DNA from: Rattus norvegicus
Taxonomy: Eukaryota; Chordata; Mammalia; Rodentia; Muridae
Length of the DNA: 64,000 nucleotides
NCBI RefSeq assembly: GCF_036323735.1
Contig: NC_086034.1
Span: 68,923,939 to 68,987,938, forward strand
Direction: 5' to 3'
The notes under the pieces were generated by a model. That model was not told the origin of the DNA. It ran no database searches and was given only the letters and a program-made list of their open reading frames with translations. This document shows, one piece after another, positions 33,434 through 46,314 of the stretch. Both the position numbers and the translations under genes were made by a program. Within the stretch, counting starts at the first letter, position 1; every line of letters begins with the position of its first letter.

Positions 33434-34030
33434 TAGAGACCTTCTACTATCAGGGAACAAGAACAATGGCAGTACTGGCTGACATGACTCTCACCGAGAC
33501 TGGACTGGTGATAATTGATTTCATATACCCATTTTGCCTTCAGCTTCCTGGTATGATTTAATAAGAATTGCTGATGAGTAGACATGGATTCTGAGGATTT
33601 AAGGTAGATAAGACTGATTTTTCTATAAAAGTATAGATTTGTGATTATTTTAAGAATCTTTTGAGATTACTTTTAAAGGTAAATAATTAAAGAATTAATT
33701 CTTTCTTGTAACGGCAAATTGCTGCCTGCCAGTAAGAGAAACTGAGGAAACTATCTTGCTAGCTTATACTTTGTTAATCTCTAACAAGTCCCTTATTCAT
33801 GAATATGCATAAGTTCTTGGGAATAATTTGGGTTTTTTTTGCCCGCACTATGCAATATTATTTCTTGTAAAGGTATTAGGGAACACCCTGTTCTTTCATA
33901 GTCATTCACTAGAAGAAAACTAAAAAATAATCATATTGTAATTTTATACTTCTTAAAAGATTTCACTAGGATATATAAGCCATAGAAGAAAGAATAAAGT
34001 CAGTGGAACATTGTTCCTTCCATCTATCAA
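33434..34030. other. No feature recognised
   Basis: Unassigned AT-rich sequence. Confidence 0.5.
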
Positions 34031-34032
34031 CT

Positions 34033-34078
34033 ACATGTATGTATGTATGTATGTATGTATGTATGTATGTATGTATAT
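34033..34078. repeat. (ATGT)n microsatellite
   Basis: About eleven ATGT units. Degenerate purine-pyrimidine (TATG)n sequence continues patchily to 34360. Confidence 0.95.
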
Positions 34079-34394
34079 ATGTAAAGTTTGTGTGAAAATA
34101 TGTTGTAACTTCATTCCATCTCCCCTCCAAGTATGTTTTTAAATATGTATGTATGTGTATGTGTGAAATGCATGGAGTCTACTTGGTGAAGCTTTGTTCA
34201 ATTCACCCACCAAGTATGTATGTATATGTGCATACGTGTATATGTACATATATGCATATGTAAAATGTTAGAGCTTTGCTCTAACAATTCAGTGTATAAA
34301 TGTGTACATTCCTGCCTGTAGGTCTGTATGTAAATATGTATGCATGTATTTGTATGTATGGTATTATTGAAGTCTTCCATTTGCTTCATCATAA

Positions 34395-34399
<5 letters not shown>

Positions 34400-34433
<34 letters not shown>
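34400..34433. repeat. (TG)n microsatellite
   Basis: A clean TG run in a region already rich in TATG/TGTA. Confidence 0.97.
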
Positions 34434-34435
<2 letters not shown>

Positions 34436-34439
34436 CTTT

Positions 34440-36260
34440 TGTTTTCTTTCTTGCTGGCCCCAAGGTTAAGTATTCAGAATTACTTGCTGGCCACAGCGAG
34501 TGTCAGCCCCAGTAAATTAAACCTTATTCCCTCTAAGAAAAGTCTATTGAGTAATTTCTCTAATCACTGGCTGCTATAGTCAACAGCCCTCAGGATGTGG
34601 ACCAACCCCAGTCAGTGGCTCTAAACCCTGACCCACAAAGGCTGCCTGCTTCAGTTTACACACCCTGTGGATTCCAAACTGGCTATTGGCAATATGAAAG
34701 TCATGAAAATGAAGAGACACATGATGTTAAGTCTATAAGGAAGGCTCTGATGAGATGGAAATTTCAGTTCTAGAAAACTATACTCTGCTCAGCCAGGCAA
34801 CGTTGTATAGCCACAGTGCTACCGCTTGTCAGTGTACACGGTAACAAGGGGGTCCAGTAAAGCTGAGGCTTCATAAGTTCTCTGTATTGATAGTTTATAT
34901 TAAAATACAAAAGTAGGGACACACTCAAGGTTCTGCACTAACATTTTAAATTGTGTTATCTGTCTTGAACCAAGTTAATGTCATGTCTGAGGCTCATTCT
35001 TCATTATAATTCCTCTGTGGTCTCCCCGATTTTATCCCCCAGGCTCCAGAATTACTGGAAAGAAATGTCATAGATGACAGTTATTTTCAATTAAGCACCT
35101 TCCCTTTTTTCTAAATGTGAAAAGCTTATGCCAAAGAAGGATGACAGTTTACTCATTTTTTTCCTCCTGGGATCTCTGTGATGAAAAGGCTTCTGAGAGT
35201 TCAATGGTTCAGAAATCTTTAATCATACAAAAGCCCCCTCATTTATCATGAAAAAAATGACACATGTGTATACTCCCCCCACACACAACACACTGCCATT
35301 TTATATCTGGTCTTGACTCTATTCAAATGATGAATTTATCTGACTAACTATTCTTTGTCTGGTTGTAGATTTCTCTTTTTAAGGCATTTCCATGGGGGGA
35401 AAAATGAGCACAATGTTAGTAATATTCTTACCATTGAAAATTATTTCTACAGAGTGCTTAATTTTAGTTACTCTTAAGTAGGTTTATTCCAATAACCCAA
35501 TGTTTGGTTTCACTTGACTCCCTAATATGCCCAAAACATCTACTCTTGTGACTATCGTACACAGTGGTCTCCACCTTAGAAGCAGTTGCTTTGTAGTCTT
35601 CTCCTTTATGGGTCCTTTCCCACTGTGGACTTACTTTGACCATTGATACCTCATTTTTGTGTCACTGGGAAATCACACTCATTGCTCTTCATTCTAACTC
35701 ATTGCTTTACGTATGTGAAGAAAGTCCTCTACCACTGAGCTACATGCTCAACTCTTTGCTCTGGGGTCTGTGATTTATTGGTCCTGAACTTATGAACCTC
35801 TTGCTTCCAGCTGTGTCTTCATATTCTGCAGCATATCCTACCATACCTAGCTGATTTAATTATAAGAAGTATAATGTGACACTGCTACAGTAGCAGCATA
35901 TGTCATATGATCATTGGGTCAACACTATTAAACTATCATGTTTGAAGGTAACCTCATCCAAGTTACAAACTTATTATCATCTTTTAATGTAACTAAGATG
36001 AACCAAGTGAGAGATTGCATATGGCAAAAGTAGATAGAAATATCTATTGTATAGATGTTTGAGATAGATAGAAGCAACCTATGTCTTTAGTCTGCTGTTC
36101 TGCCTTAATGTTTATTCTAAAATATCAATATCAAAGGTTATTAAAATGATTAAAGTTAATCTTCATCATATTTTTAGATTAAGAAGAATATAATTATTTC
36201 AATGAACAGAATTATATGTATTTATAAGGTATAACAGAGTTTACTAATATGGTTATACAT
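34440..36260. other. Mostly unassigned sequence
   Basis: Nothing is supported except a degraded SINE-like piece at about 35715-35850 ('ccactgagctacatgctcaac' resembles the reverse of an ID/B4 head, and the following part a reversed B1). Confidence 0.45.
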
Positions 36261-36269
36261 ATGGAATGA

Positions 36270-36790
36270 TTATACAAACTAAGCACTTATTATTTCCAGT
36301 GCTTTGTCTGTGTGTTCATATTTGCATGTAGTTAGACCACTTAAAATCAACTGTCCTCATCATTTTCAAATATATATATTTACTGTTATTAAATATAGAC
36401 ACCTATAAGCACTTTCATGCTATTCTTCACAAATGTAATTTTATATCTTTTTACAAACATATTCTCAGTCATACATTATCTTCTATAGCTACTTTTCGAG
36501 TGTTTGCTTCTGTGAGCTACTTTTTCATATGTCAAATGATTTGGTATTTGTCTTTATATCCCCAGCTCATGTCATTTAATGTAATGTCCTCCAGCTTTAT
36601 CTGCATTTTCAAAAATGGCAAGATCTCAATATTATATGTAAGATGTATTTGTTTTTAATATCTATTTATTCAATGACTGACCTTTAGGATGATCCACTAT
36701 ATAGACTGTTATGAACAATTCTGCTACAGCAAGAATAGAATTATCTTTGGAACATAATAATTTCATGATCTTCATATGTAAACTCATTAG
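36270..36790 (-). mobile_element. Ancient L1M ORF2/3' segment, left part
   Basis: In reverse it follows mammalian-wide L1: 'tttggtatttgtctttatatcc', 'aatgtcctccagctttatctgc', 'tgttatgaacaattctgc'. Heavy divergence implies an insertion older than the rodent radiation. Confidence 0.65.
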
Positions 36791-36794
36791 ATGT

Positions 36795-37150
36795 TTTGTT
36801 AGGCACTGTTCTATTACTATGAAGACATGCCATGATGGAGACAACCCTTATTAAAGAAAGCATTTTATCGGGGGTTTGCTTACAGCTTTAAAAGGTTGGA
36901 CTATATCAATAAGGCAAGAGGCAAACAGGCATGGTGCTAGAGGAAAAGCCAAGAGTTTTCCATCTTGATCTGCTAGCAACAGGAAAAGAGAAAAAGAGAC
37001 ATGAGCTTGGCCTGGGCTTTGGAAGTCTCAAAGTAACATACCTCCTACAACAAGGCCGTACCTCCTAATCGCTCACAAAGACTTCTGCAAACCAGAGACC
37101 AAACATGCAAACATATCAGCTTGTGAGAACTATGTTTATTCAAACCATCA
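36795..37150 (+). repeat. Rodent medium-reiterated repeat inserted in L1M
   Basis: It starts at 'actgttctattactatgaagacatgcc' and ends 'ttcaaaccatcatag', with the motifs 'ttgcttacagctt' and 'cctcctacaacaaggcc'. It belongs to the class of rodent repeats also seen at 10.4 and 41.6 kb. It splits the ancient L1. Confidence 0.6.
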
Positions 37151-37154
37151 TAGT

Positions 37155-38150
37155 ATGGTTTCTGGATTAGATAATGTTTCTACTTTTAGGCATTTTGAAG
37201 GAAAACACTTCCACACAATTATACTAGTATTATTTTGCTTACTGTAACTTTGTGCAGATTTCAAATACAACATTAGGATAGCTCTAGTCTATTTTACTTC
37301 CTTGTTGTTTCCTAAGCGATTGATATTTGAAGTCCTCTTATTAAACTTTCTATTTTATTGTTTTTAGAAGTGTCATTATAATTTTGATAGATACTACATT
37401 AAAACTGTATAGGGTTAGGTAGCATAAATATATTAATTATATAGATTCTTCCAACAAATGAACTTAGACATCTTTTTTAAAATTTTGTTTCTTTTTCAAT
37501 TTATTTTATAAATACTTTATAGTCTTATACTTTATTGTACTTTTACTCCTTTGATTTAAATTATTCATATATAGTAAATATATTAAAATTATTAGCATTA
37601 AATATATTTAATATATCATAGTATATTATGTACAATATAATAAATATATTTGCTATATTAATATTTTATAAATGGGATTGTTCACATTTCTGTTTTGGAT
37701 AGTTCAACTTTATTTTAGGAGATGTTAATGATATTGGTGCATTGAATTTATATCATAATGCTTTATCAAATTCATTAATCACCAGACATTTTGTATGTCA
37801 TATTTGGAGAATTTTTCAGTATATTAAAGAGTACCATATGTGAGAAAAGATAATATATTGACTTCCTTTCTTATTTGAATGTTTTTATTTATTCCTCATT
37901 GGTAATTTCTCAGCCTAGAAAATTTCCGTTGAATACAAATGATGATTTGTGATGATGGTGAGCACTCATGCTTTGTGAAAACTGTTTTAGCATTCCATAT
38001 TGAGCATGATATTAGTTGTGCCTATGGCATACATAATTTTAATTTTATTGAGACATTTTTTGTATATGTAATTTGTGGATGTATAACTGATAATATCTTT
38101 GTGTTTTCCTAATTAGCATTCAACCTTGGAGAATTACATATTTATAAAAT
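37155..38150 (-). mobile_element. Ancient L1M ORF2, right part
   Basis: It continues the reversed ORF2: 'attttgatagatactacattaaaactgtatag' (the IKIP region), then parts upstream of it, including the equivalent of 'gagcatgatattagttgtg'. No open frame survives. Confidence 0.6.
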
Positions 38151-38416
38151 TATTTTACTATCTAAATAAGATGTCAATATAGTCAATATATGAATTTAGT
38201 TGTTATTTTTGTTGGGTGAGGGCAACTATTGTAATGCAACTATCTACTGATATTCACTACAAACCAGATAAATAAGAAACAAATAACATCACATATACCT
38301 AAGATTTAGAGTATGACTATGAGAAAGAATATACTATACTGGGAGAACAACTGTCTGAAATTGATACTACTTCTTGACCTAAGTCTTGACCTTTTTTAGA
38401 ATAGATAGGCCAGCTT

Positions 38417-38419
<3 letters not shown>

Positions 38420-38459
<40 letters not shown>

Positions 38460-38462
38460 TGC

Positions 38463-38505
<43 letters not shown>

Positions 38506-38514
38506 CACACACAC
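38420..38514. repeat. (CA)n compound microsatellite
   Basis: Ninety-five bases of CA repeats with GCAC and CATG interruptions. Confidence 0.97.
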
Positions 38515-38519
38515 TAAAA

Positions 38520-39200
38520 TATAATATAGAAAGCGCGGGTAATCCAGAAACATATGAACATAGGTCAAGTTAAAAAGAACAATTATCTCCGTCTTGGAAA
38601 TACTGGCTATGGTTATCAAGATAGTTCTAGAATAGAGATAACTATTTTCAATAGTAAAGAAATTATTTACTTTTGGCAGTGGGTATAGGTAAGAATTGCA
38701 TGAGAAGATCCTAGCGGAATATTAGAGGACGTGAACAACGTTATATTTTAAATTTATTTCTTACTGTTTATCACAATTTTGTTCCATAGAATATATATAT
38801 ATATATATTAAATATTAATTTTAGAATAAAGTATTGGTATATAAATTTTTCTCTATTATTCTAAAATTTTGTGTGTTTATACTTTCCCACAGTAAAACAG
38901 TTCTGAAAATTTCAAAAAAAAATTGTCTTTTCTTCTAAATGTGCCTGTTTAAGTATGTAGGATGAAGCAAATCTTCTCTGCAGAACTTAGCTCATGGGAA
39001 ATATACTCTTTTATTAGTATCTAATTTTGGAAAACTAAGTTAAGTTTTCAAAAATGTTTCACCCCTGATGAGGTTCAGCAACCTTGATTTTTTTTAATAT
39101 AAATTGTGATATCCTAAAGACCTAACAACATGTAAACTCATACATTTTTATTCATTCCTTTAATATTGAGTAATATGAATAAGGTTTTACATTGACCAAA
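38520..39200. other. AT-rich, no gene
   Basis: It includes a short (AT)n near 38791-38809. Nothing else is recognised. Confidence 0.5.
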
Positions 39201-39204
39201 ATTA

Positions 39205-39345
39205 TCTTGTAGAAGAAAGGGTTTATTTCACCTTACAGTTAGTTCACCTTTTAAGGAAGGTGAGGGCAGGAACTCAATAGAAGGTGGAGGGCAGAACTGG
39301 AGCAGAGGCATTGAAGAAGTGCTAAAGACCTGAATTCCTTTCCAT
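39205..39345 (+). repeat. Fragment of a rodent MER-type repeat
   Basis: 'gggtttatttcaccttacag', 'ggcaggaactcaatag' and 'agcagaggcattgaag' follow a common rodent repeat whose fuller copy lies at 41612-42000. Confidence 0.5.
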
Positions 39346-39525
39346 GTCTTGCTCAGTTTGTTTATTTATGCAATTTAGGACTACTTGCTTCAGTGTTTCA
39401 TTTTCCATAGTCAACTTGGCCTTCCCCCATCAACTGTAAGTCAAGAAAATGCCCAACAGTCTTATCTACAAGACAACTTAATGGAGGAAATTCTTTACCT
39501 AAGATTTGGAATTCCCTCTTCCTAA

Positions 39526-39526
<1 letters not shown>

Positions 39527-39574
<48 letters not shown>

Positions 39575-39655
39575 TGTGTGTGTGTGTGTCTGTGTGTCTG
39601 TGTGTCTGTGTGTCTGTGTGTGTGTGTGTGTTTGTGCGCACACGTGTGTGCTTGT
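39527..39655. repeat. (TG)n/(TGTC) compound microsatellite
   Basis: A long TG array with TGTC variant units, ending in GCGCACACGTGTGTG, which is a short inverted repeat. Confidence 0.96.
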
Positions 39656-39659
39656 GCAA

Positions 39660-40610
39660 ACTGACTGAAAACAACCAGCACAATTGATGTCTTGTTCACT
39701 TGATGCAAGGCACACTAGTATTAAAACTTACTTTCTCCTTCTTTTTAATACCCAAGTTTGCCTGTTAATATATAAAATATAAAATAATCCACTTTTTAAA
39801 AGTTATGTCATATTTTTAAAGAACTACACACACACACAGCCAGCTATCTCCCCAGTGCCTGTGTTCTCCAGTCTTGATTGCCAATCCAGAGGACAGTACT
39901 GTAAGTTCTCTTTTGTTAGCACTGGCAGAAATTTAGAGTGGTGAAACTTCTTGGTAACAGATCAGCAAACTATTTTGCAAATGCTACACTACATTAAGAA
40001 ATTGATTTGAAATGGCCTCACCCTAGCAGCTGCTGTGCTTACTACAATTGTCAAGCTATTAAAGCCTCTTTATGTTTCTGTTATCCTCTTTGAAAGTTAA
40101 GAATTATAATAGTATCTATTTACCAAATGTGGATATTTGAAAAAAGTGAATTAAATCCATGTGACTTGCTTAGAACAGCCTGGGGAACATGGCATATATC
40201 CAGTGAGTGTTGATTATTATTATTGTTATGTGACTACTGAATATTTGATGAGATACCTTTTCTGCTGCAATCGAGTTAAGGACATTTTAAGTGAACTATT
40301 GCCTCGAAATACAATGGAAAAAATGACCTATTTGTTGGCATTCTAACAGTAAAGATAATTCCAGCTAGAATCGTCAAATGCAACCACCAAATAAAATGAT
40401 CGAGAAAAATGATTTATCGAGAAGTATAATGGATGACTAGGCACTCAGAGAACTGGTTATCATGAGAATTCATCAATCTATGCATCTATGCCTATACAAG
40501 AATCAAAACGATGTCACTAAAGCCTTAGAAGTGAGGTTAACAACATGTATTATATATGAAAAGAGACAGTATCATTGCTGGGGGTTAAGAATTCAAGAAG
40601 AATTCATAGG
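39660..40610. other. No feature recognised
   Basis: Unassigned sequence apart from a (AC)6 near 39827. Confidence 0.5.
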
Positions 40611-40613
40611 TAA

Positions 40614-40711
40614 GCACACACGCACACACACACACATACACATAAACACACACACATACACACAACACACACGCATACACATAAAAACACAAACACATAC
40701 ACACACACACT
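40614..40711. repeat. (CA)n/(ATACAC) compound microsatellite
   Basis: An imperfect CA array with ATAC and AAAC interruptions. Confidence 0.95.
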
Positions 40712-40873
40712 ACTAGTAAGGAAAGTAAGAAAGCTAGGAGAAGGAAAAAGGGGTAAGATATAAGATATTAGAGCACAAGTATGTTCCATGTACATTGTAA
40801 ACATGTCTGAAAATGTCTAAAGTAAACCCATTCTTGTGGATGATTAATATATGCCAACAAAATATTTGTAACG

Positions 40874-40957
40874 GGGGTTGGGGATTTAGCTCAGCGGTAG
40901 AGCACTTGCCTAGCGAGCGCAAGGCCCTGGGTTCGGTCCCCAGCTTCGGGGGAAAAA
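40874..40957 (+). mobile_element. Second ID SINE
   Basis: An ID core with A box TAGCTCAGCGGTAG, a B box changed to GGTTCGGTCCC, and a short A tail. Direct repeats AAAATATTTGTAACGGG lie at 40859-40875 and 40958-40974. It is slightly more diverged than the copy at 23749 and sits at the 5' edge of a B3-like SINE. Confidence 0.95.
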
Positions 40958-40977
40958 AAAATATTTGTAACGGGCTA

Positions 40978-41175
40978 GAAAACTGGCTCAGCTCTTAAGA
41001 CCTCCTACCTCTCCTCTAAAGTACCCAAATTGATTTTTCAAATCCCACACTGGAACCAGAGCTATGTGTAACCCCAGCTCTCAGGAACCCCAGAACTATA
41101 CTGGCCTCCATAGGCACATACTCATGTGCACATGAACATACATAAAAATATATAAGGCACATCTTTAAATATATG
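40978..41175 (+). mobile_element. B3/B2-like SINE
   Basis: 'aaactggctcagctcttaagacc', 'aaatcccacactggaaccag', 'ctccataggcacatactcatg', then an A-rich tail. The order follows B3; it is diverged. Confidence 0.6.
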
Positions 41176-41611
41176 TGTTTTAAAAATATGACTGCATGTC
41201 AGTACCTTCCCTTTTTTTAATTCCCAACAATTAGATATTTAGGAGAAAGTAAGATCAGCTTCCTAGCCTCAAAGCAGAGATTGAGACTAGGTTAGACCTA
41301 AGCCACAACAGTAATTAATGTAATGAACATATAGCACGGTATTACAGGAAAAAGATGTAATTCACTAAGAGCAGGGAGAACAGTCTACATGGAGCCAATA
41401 ACTTTTAAAATTTAGTGGCACGTTCAGGTGTAGGTAATGTCTTAATATAGGGGTACCACATATGAAGTCATATAATTTAGTCTTGGATTCATCTCTGTAT
41501 AAATACATTGGCTTTTACTCTTAAAAATTAATCACAGTAGTTTCTTATAAAATTTTGTACCTAGCATAATTCTTAGAAAAATAAGAATATATCTGAAAAT
41601 AGAGTGTCTTA

Positions 41612-42000
41612 TTTAGGGTTAATAGTATTGTGATAAAACACCATGACCAAATGCAACTTGGGAGAAATGGTTTTCTTCCTCTTACAATTCTTGTGCCACA
41701 CCCCATCACTGAGAGGATAGGAACTCAAGTTCAGATCTGAAAGAGTAACCATGAAGAAATCCTACTTTCTGCTGTGCTCCTCATTATGTGGTCACTCTGA
41801 ATTTTTGGTCAACCCAGGATCACCTGTCCAGGGCTGTTATCACCCAAGGTGGGCTTGGCCCTCCCTCATCAATCATTAATAAAGAAAATGCCCGAAAGAC
41901 TTGCCTGTCTCATGGAGATACTTCCTCAGCTGAGTATATATTCTACCGATATAGCTCTAGCTTGTGTCAGGTAAAGAAAAAAACCAACCAGGACAAATAC
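41612..42000 (+). repeat. Rodent MER-type repeat
   Basis: It opens with 'agggttaatagtattgtgataaaacaccatgacc'. The middle has 'ggtgggcttggccctccctcatcaatcatt' and the end 'tagcttgtgtcagg'. I know the family from rodent genomes but not its exact database name. Confidence 0.6.
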
Positions 42001-43320
42001 TAAAGAGAGAACAAGTACTGAAATTACTGAATCATGGTATCTTCAGTCATAATCAGAATAACCTAGGAAACCATGGTCAAAATAACCTATTTAGGTGAAC
42101 TTAAATAAGTGATTGGATCATTGATCCCTGAATCTGCTTTGGAAGTGGGGACTCTCTTCTTTCTCTCTGTCACTTTTGCTTCCTTGATTAAAAGAACAGG
42201 ACTGAGTGTTGTCACATGTGTAGTGTAGCTGCACTATGGCAGTCATGTTAATAGCCAAGGGCACAATGAATATGCCTGGTATGCAAACGGTATTCAAGAT
42301 AAAACAAAATATTGAAACAGTAGAAGCAGAGGTATGAAGGGAAGTAAAACTAAAATAGTGAATGTCTAATGACAACAATATCAAAGGCAGAGTCTGCTAG
42401 GAATGGGGAAATACACCAGGGCCGCTTGGAAGGTCTAGGCACAACTGGCTGTACTAAGACCACATATTTCCTTCAGAGTATCCCTGCACATCTCTGTTTG
42501 TCACAGATGCAGGAGTTGCATGGGTTTAAACACAGAAGCACTGTGACCTTTTACTTAGTTTGGTTGATCCATGTATAACCAGCATTATTCCAGAGGATAG
42601 CTGACCCAGGACACTTGTAGGAAGCAACTTTCTAAAGAGAGTCAATGACCTCTATATGTACCTTATATGATTTTTTTTCAAGCCGAGACCACTGGGTTCC
42701 AGTTGTCCATCTTGGCCTCTCCTTAAAAAAGAGAGGAGATGTATTCAAGGACAAGGTATACCCCCTAATTCTCAGTGGTCATACCAGTCATACAGGTGTC
42801 TATTATAAAAGTCAACATAAATTTTTGTGATTTCCCCACTTGTCATAGACAATAGAGTGTAATAGTCTACTACTCCTATGGCCAACTCAGGGAAATCGGG
42901 GATTCTTGACTTTGCACAGTAAAGAATTTCAACATGAGTTATTAAGAAGGTAGTTTAGCATAGTTTTAAGCATGTGGGCTATTTGAAGGGGAGAAGTTTA
43001 GTAGAAGAGTAAGACATGCCCTTTAGTCAGCTTCCCAAGGTCGAGTCTCATAGTAGCCATACACATGATTCTGGTACTTCTTAAATTGCATCTCACGGGC
43101 TTTCAAAGTCCTTTTTCAAATTTGTTTTCAGTGATAGTATGACTTTACAGGTGCTGTGGATTTTATTGTAATGTGATATGATAAAAATGCAAGTTAAGAG
43201 TTTCACAGTGTTAAAACATTTGTTTTTCCATAAATGTAGTTTTCTGAAAAATTGTAGGTTTCTAGATGGGAAAGAAGGAATTCTATCCATGCTTGCTTTA
43301 AGCATGATACACAGTAATTC
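42001..43320. other. No feature recognised
   Basis: Several short ORFs (60-88 codons) have no family signature and overlap each other on both strands. Confidence 0.5.
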
Positions 43321-43327
43321 TTATGCA

Positions 43328-43373
43328 TGTATTTATTTATTTATTCATTTATTTATTTATCTATTTATTTATT
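43328..43373. repeat. (TTTA)n microsatellite
   Basis: ATTT/TTTA units with TTCA and TCTA variants. Confidence 0.93.
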
Positions 43374-44215
43374 AACAACCTCTCTATGCAATAGTAGCTT
43401 TGCCTTTGTGTGACCACTTGACAAGAAATATTGATAATAATAGTTCATTTCATTATTCTCAGCTAGCAAGAGGCTTGTATCAGAGTCTGAGGAAAGAGTA
43501 TCCTTCCTTTCTGATGTCCCTTTAGTCTCCCCAGTTTAACTTGTCACAATTGTACATAAACATTAACTGCTTCCGAAAAACTCAAATACTCTGAGAGAAT
43601 TCTATATGCTTTCATTGTTGGCTTAAGTTTGCCTTTTATTGAATTTTACCTGTGCAGAGCTCTTTTGTTTTATTTGCAAAGAGTAGGAAATTTTGCTCTA
43701 CAACTTCTGTTTCATTTGAAATGTCTCTGCAAGTGTCATGGCCTCCCTGGAGTATTATGAAGGGTTTAGTCACAAAAGTAGCCTAGATTCATTTCCATAT
43801 GCTTAACAAAATCACAAAGTGTTTTAAGTACACCCAATAATTACTAGATTAACTGCAGCCACTTTCCAATGGCAGCAAATAGCTCTATTACACCCCTACT
43901 AGAAAATCAGGTTCTGAGAAAAATGGCTCCTCTATAATTACTTCACAAATTAACTTTTCATTATTTTCATTCACTTTAACTTTTAAGCTTAACATCTTGT
44001 ATATATATCCAAAACTATGTTTTATATGGAAGTGTAGTTCAAAGTCCATTTGTTTGCAAAAATGTAAATGAAGAGAAACACTAGCCATATTTATGCATAC
44101 AGATTTCAACATATCACAGAAAATTTTCTAATAACTTTGTTTTAGACTAACACTTTGTAATACATTTCCATAACTTATATTCCCATGCATGTTCCTAAAT
44201 ACTCTTTGTCTTTCC
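43374..44215. other. No feature recognised
   Basis: AT-rich and unassigned. Confidence 0.5.
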
Positions 44216-44219
44216 TCTG

Positions 44220-44366
44220 GATTATTTATCCTAAACATTCATTTATTTTAGAATATTTTTACATTTTAGACAAATTTGCACATGTATACAGTGTGTCTTG
44301 ATCATATTATACGTTAATTTGCCTTTTCTACTTCCCCCTATAACTCTCAAACATCCTTAGATTATT
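44220..44366 (-). mobile_element. Possible L1 3' terminal fragment
   Basis: 'gtatacagtgtgtcttgatcatatt' followed by a C-rich pyrimidine stretch resembles the reversed 3' end of older L1. It is short and diverged. Confidence 0.35.
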
Positions 44367-44377
44367 CTCTGTCTCTG

Positions 44378-44453
<76 letters not shown>

Positions 44454-44459
44454 TCTCTC
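44367..44459. repeat. (CTGTCT)n-(CT)n polypyrimidine tract
   Basis: Five CTGTCT units pass into a pure CT run of about 55 bases, giving strict purine/pyrimidine strand asymmetry for about 90 bp. Confidence 0.96.
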
Positions 44460-44464
44460 TAACA

Positions 44465-45010
44465 CACTGAACTGGATAGTTGTGTTGTCATCTTGACATA
44501 CCTGTGAGGAGGAAACCTCAATTGAGGCAGTGTCTCCATCAGTCAGATTGATATGTCGGAGAGAAATTTCCTGATTACTAATTTATGTATGTAAAAGGGC
44601 AGAGCATTCCTAGGCATCTGGCCTGGAATGTATAAAAAAGGTAACTGGCAGGCAATCAATAGCTGCTGAGAGAGGAAGATTTAGTTTTCTGCAGGAACAA
44701 GCTCCTTCATAAGTTATCTAATGCTATGTGGTCAGCTCTCAACACATGTGCTACATAAAAACAAACCTAAAGGGACTCAGTTCTTTACATACTGAGGGGA
44801 CAGGGAGAGTAAAAATGACATAAATACAATATAGAAAATTTAAATTAAAAGGTAAAAAGCAGCTGGAAGGAATGTGTGAGCACGTGCCTCTGCCATGGCC
44901 ACTGCTTCAGTTCCTCCCTCAAGGCCTCTGCCTTGAGTTCCCCCATCGATGAAAGGCTGCACTTTGCATACCAAACCCTCCCCTCTTGAAATATGTTTTT
45001 AGTCATAGTT
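44465..45010 (-). repeat. MER-type rodent repeat, reverse, interrupted
   Basis: In reverse it follows the family at 41612 ('gttgtcatcttgacata', 'cctcaattgaggcagtgtctcc'). It is broken near 44670-44870 by a piece resembling an L1 3' end ('gtcagctctcaacacatg', 'aaagggactcag'). It resumes at 'catggccactgcttcagttcctccc'. Confidence 0.5.
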
Positions 45011-45885
45011 TATCACCTTATCAGAAGTCAAATGTCATCAGAAATTAGTATCAGGCTGTGGTATATTGTTGGGATGAACCTGATCCTATTGTTTTGTGGG
45101 TGTGATAGCAAGTGTCCATTGAGTGCTTAGAGCTTAGTGTGCTATTCTGTGCAAGTTTTGATAAGGACAGAGTAAAACAAAGAAGATGGAGGCCTGCAAT
45201 ATGTAATTTCAAGGGGAAGAAAGAATAGCTGAGGGTCAGCACAGAGAAGTAGCTATTTACAGAGGACCAAGGATGCATGTCAAACAGGCAGCTGGAGTTG
45301 GCAAATAGAGCTTTCTACATGGCATTAGTACTAAAATGATGAGTCACAGAGAGCAGTCTAGGCCTGGACTGTTTAACGGGGTCAGAGATGTCCTCAGGAG
45401 AAGCCAGGAGATGCTAATAGTGAAGGTGAAGCTTATGTTGTAATGAACAACCCAGCATATTGTTGATGCCAGGAATAAGGGACCACTATCAAGGAGAACA
45501 AAAGGAGTGGAGTATACCCAGCTTGAGCCAGGACACAAGTTGCCTAAGCTGTGAATGGCAGATAGAGGATATGCTTACCTGAGCCCTTAGAAGTCTGGAA
45601 GTTCATTAGTGAATTACAGACATCATACCCTGCAATAGTTATACCACCAGATTGAGTTTTGCTTTGTGTTGGTTATAAATTTGCGCCAGCTGCTCATAAA
45701 AGAGAAAGCATATAACTTTTTGTTTGTTGGTTCGTTGGTTGGTTTTTTAAGATTTTTTTTTCAGTTGCCCACAGTTATGAGATTTTGACTTTTTATAGAC
45801 ATTGGGGTTTTAAAAGTTAGACTGTGTTTTCTCTTAATATTAACATAAGACCTTGAGAAGCCAAGAAAGAAAGTTTGTTGTTTGA
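45011..45885. other. No clear feature
   Basis: Possibly further internal sequence of the preceding repeat. ORFs at 45051 and 45344 (minus, 64-75 codons) match nothing I know. Confidence 0.4.
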
Positions 45886-45889
45886 AATG

Positions 45890-46290
45890 TTGTGTCATGT
45901 CTCCTCTTTCTTTTGATTAGCTTACTTAAGTTCCTGTTCATCTCCCTTTTCAAAAAACCAATTATTGTTTCATGGATTCTTTGTATCCATTTTCTTGTTC
46001 CTCTCCATTTCATTGTTTTATTCCTTGCTAGTAATAATTTATTTCATCTCCTGAGTTGGTGGTGTTTGGCTTATTTGATTTTGCGGGGGGTGGGGGGGGA
46101 GTGGTTATAGGACTTATCACTCTTTACTTCAGATGCCTCTGATTTTTTTTCATGGAAGAATTTAGAGCTACAAACTTGCCTTTTAGGACTGTTGACCTTG
46201 TATCCAATGTGTTCAGATGTGCTGTTTCAATATCATGTGATCCTGGGAATAATTTTATTTCCATCATAGTTTCTTGAAGGATCTGTTTTG
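45890..46290 (-). mobile_element. Ancient L1M ORF2 fragment
   Basis: In reverse it matches the ORF2 linker region: 'aaaaaaccaattattgtttcatggattctttg', later 'tttagagctacaaacttgcc' and 'tatccaatgtgttcag'. Strongly diverged. Confidence 0.55.
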
Positions 46291-46314
46291 TAATAATGGG
46301 TTGTTTCCCCTTTT

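Noticed and set aside
42118..42384. 88-codon minus-strand ORF
   Set aside because: Length is expected by chance; no signature, and it overlaps other random ORFs.
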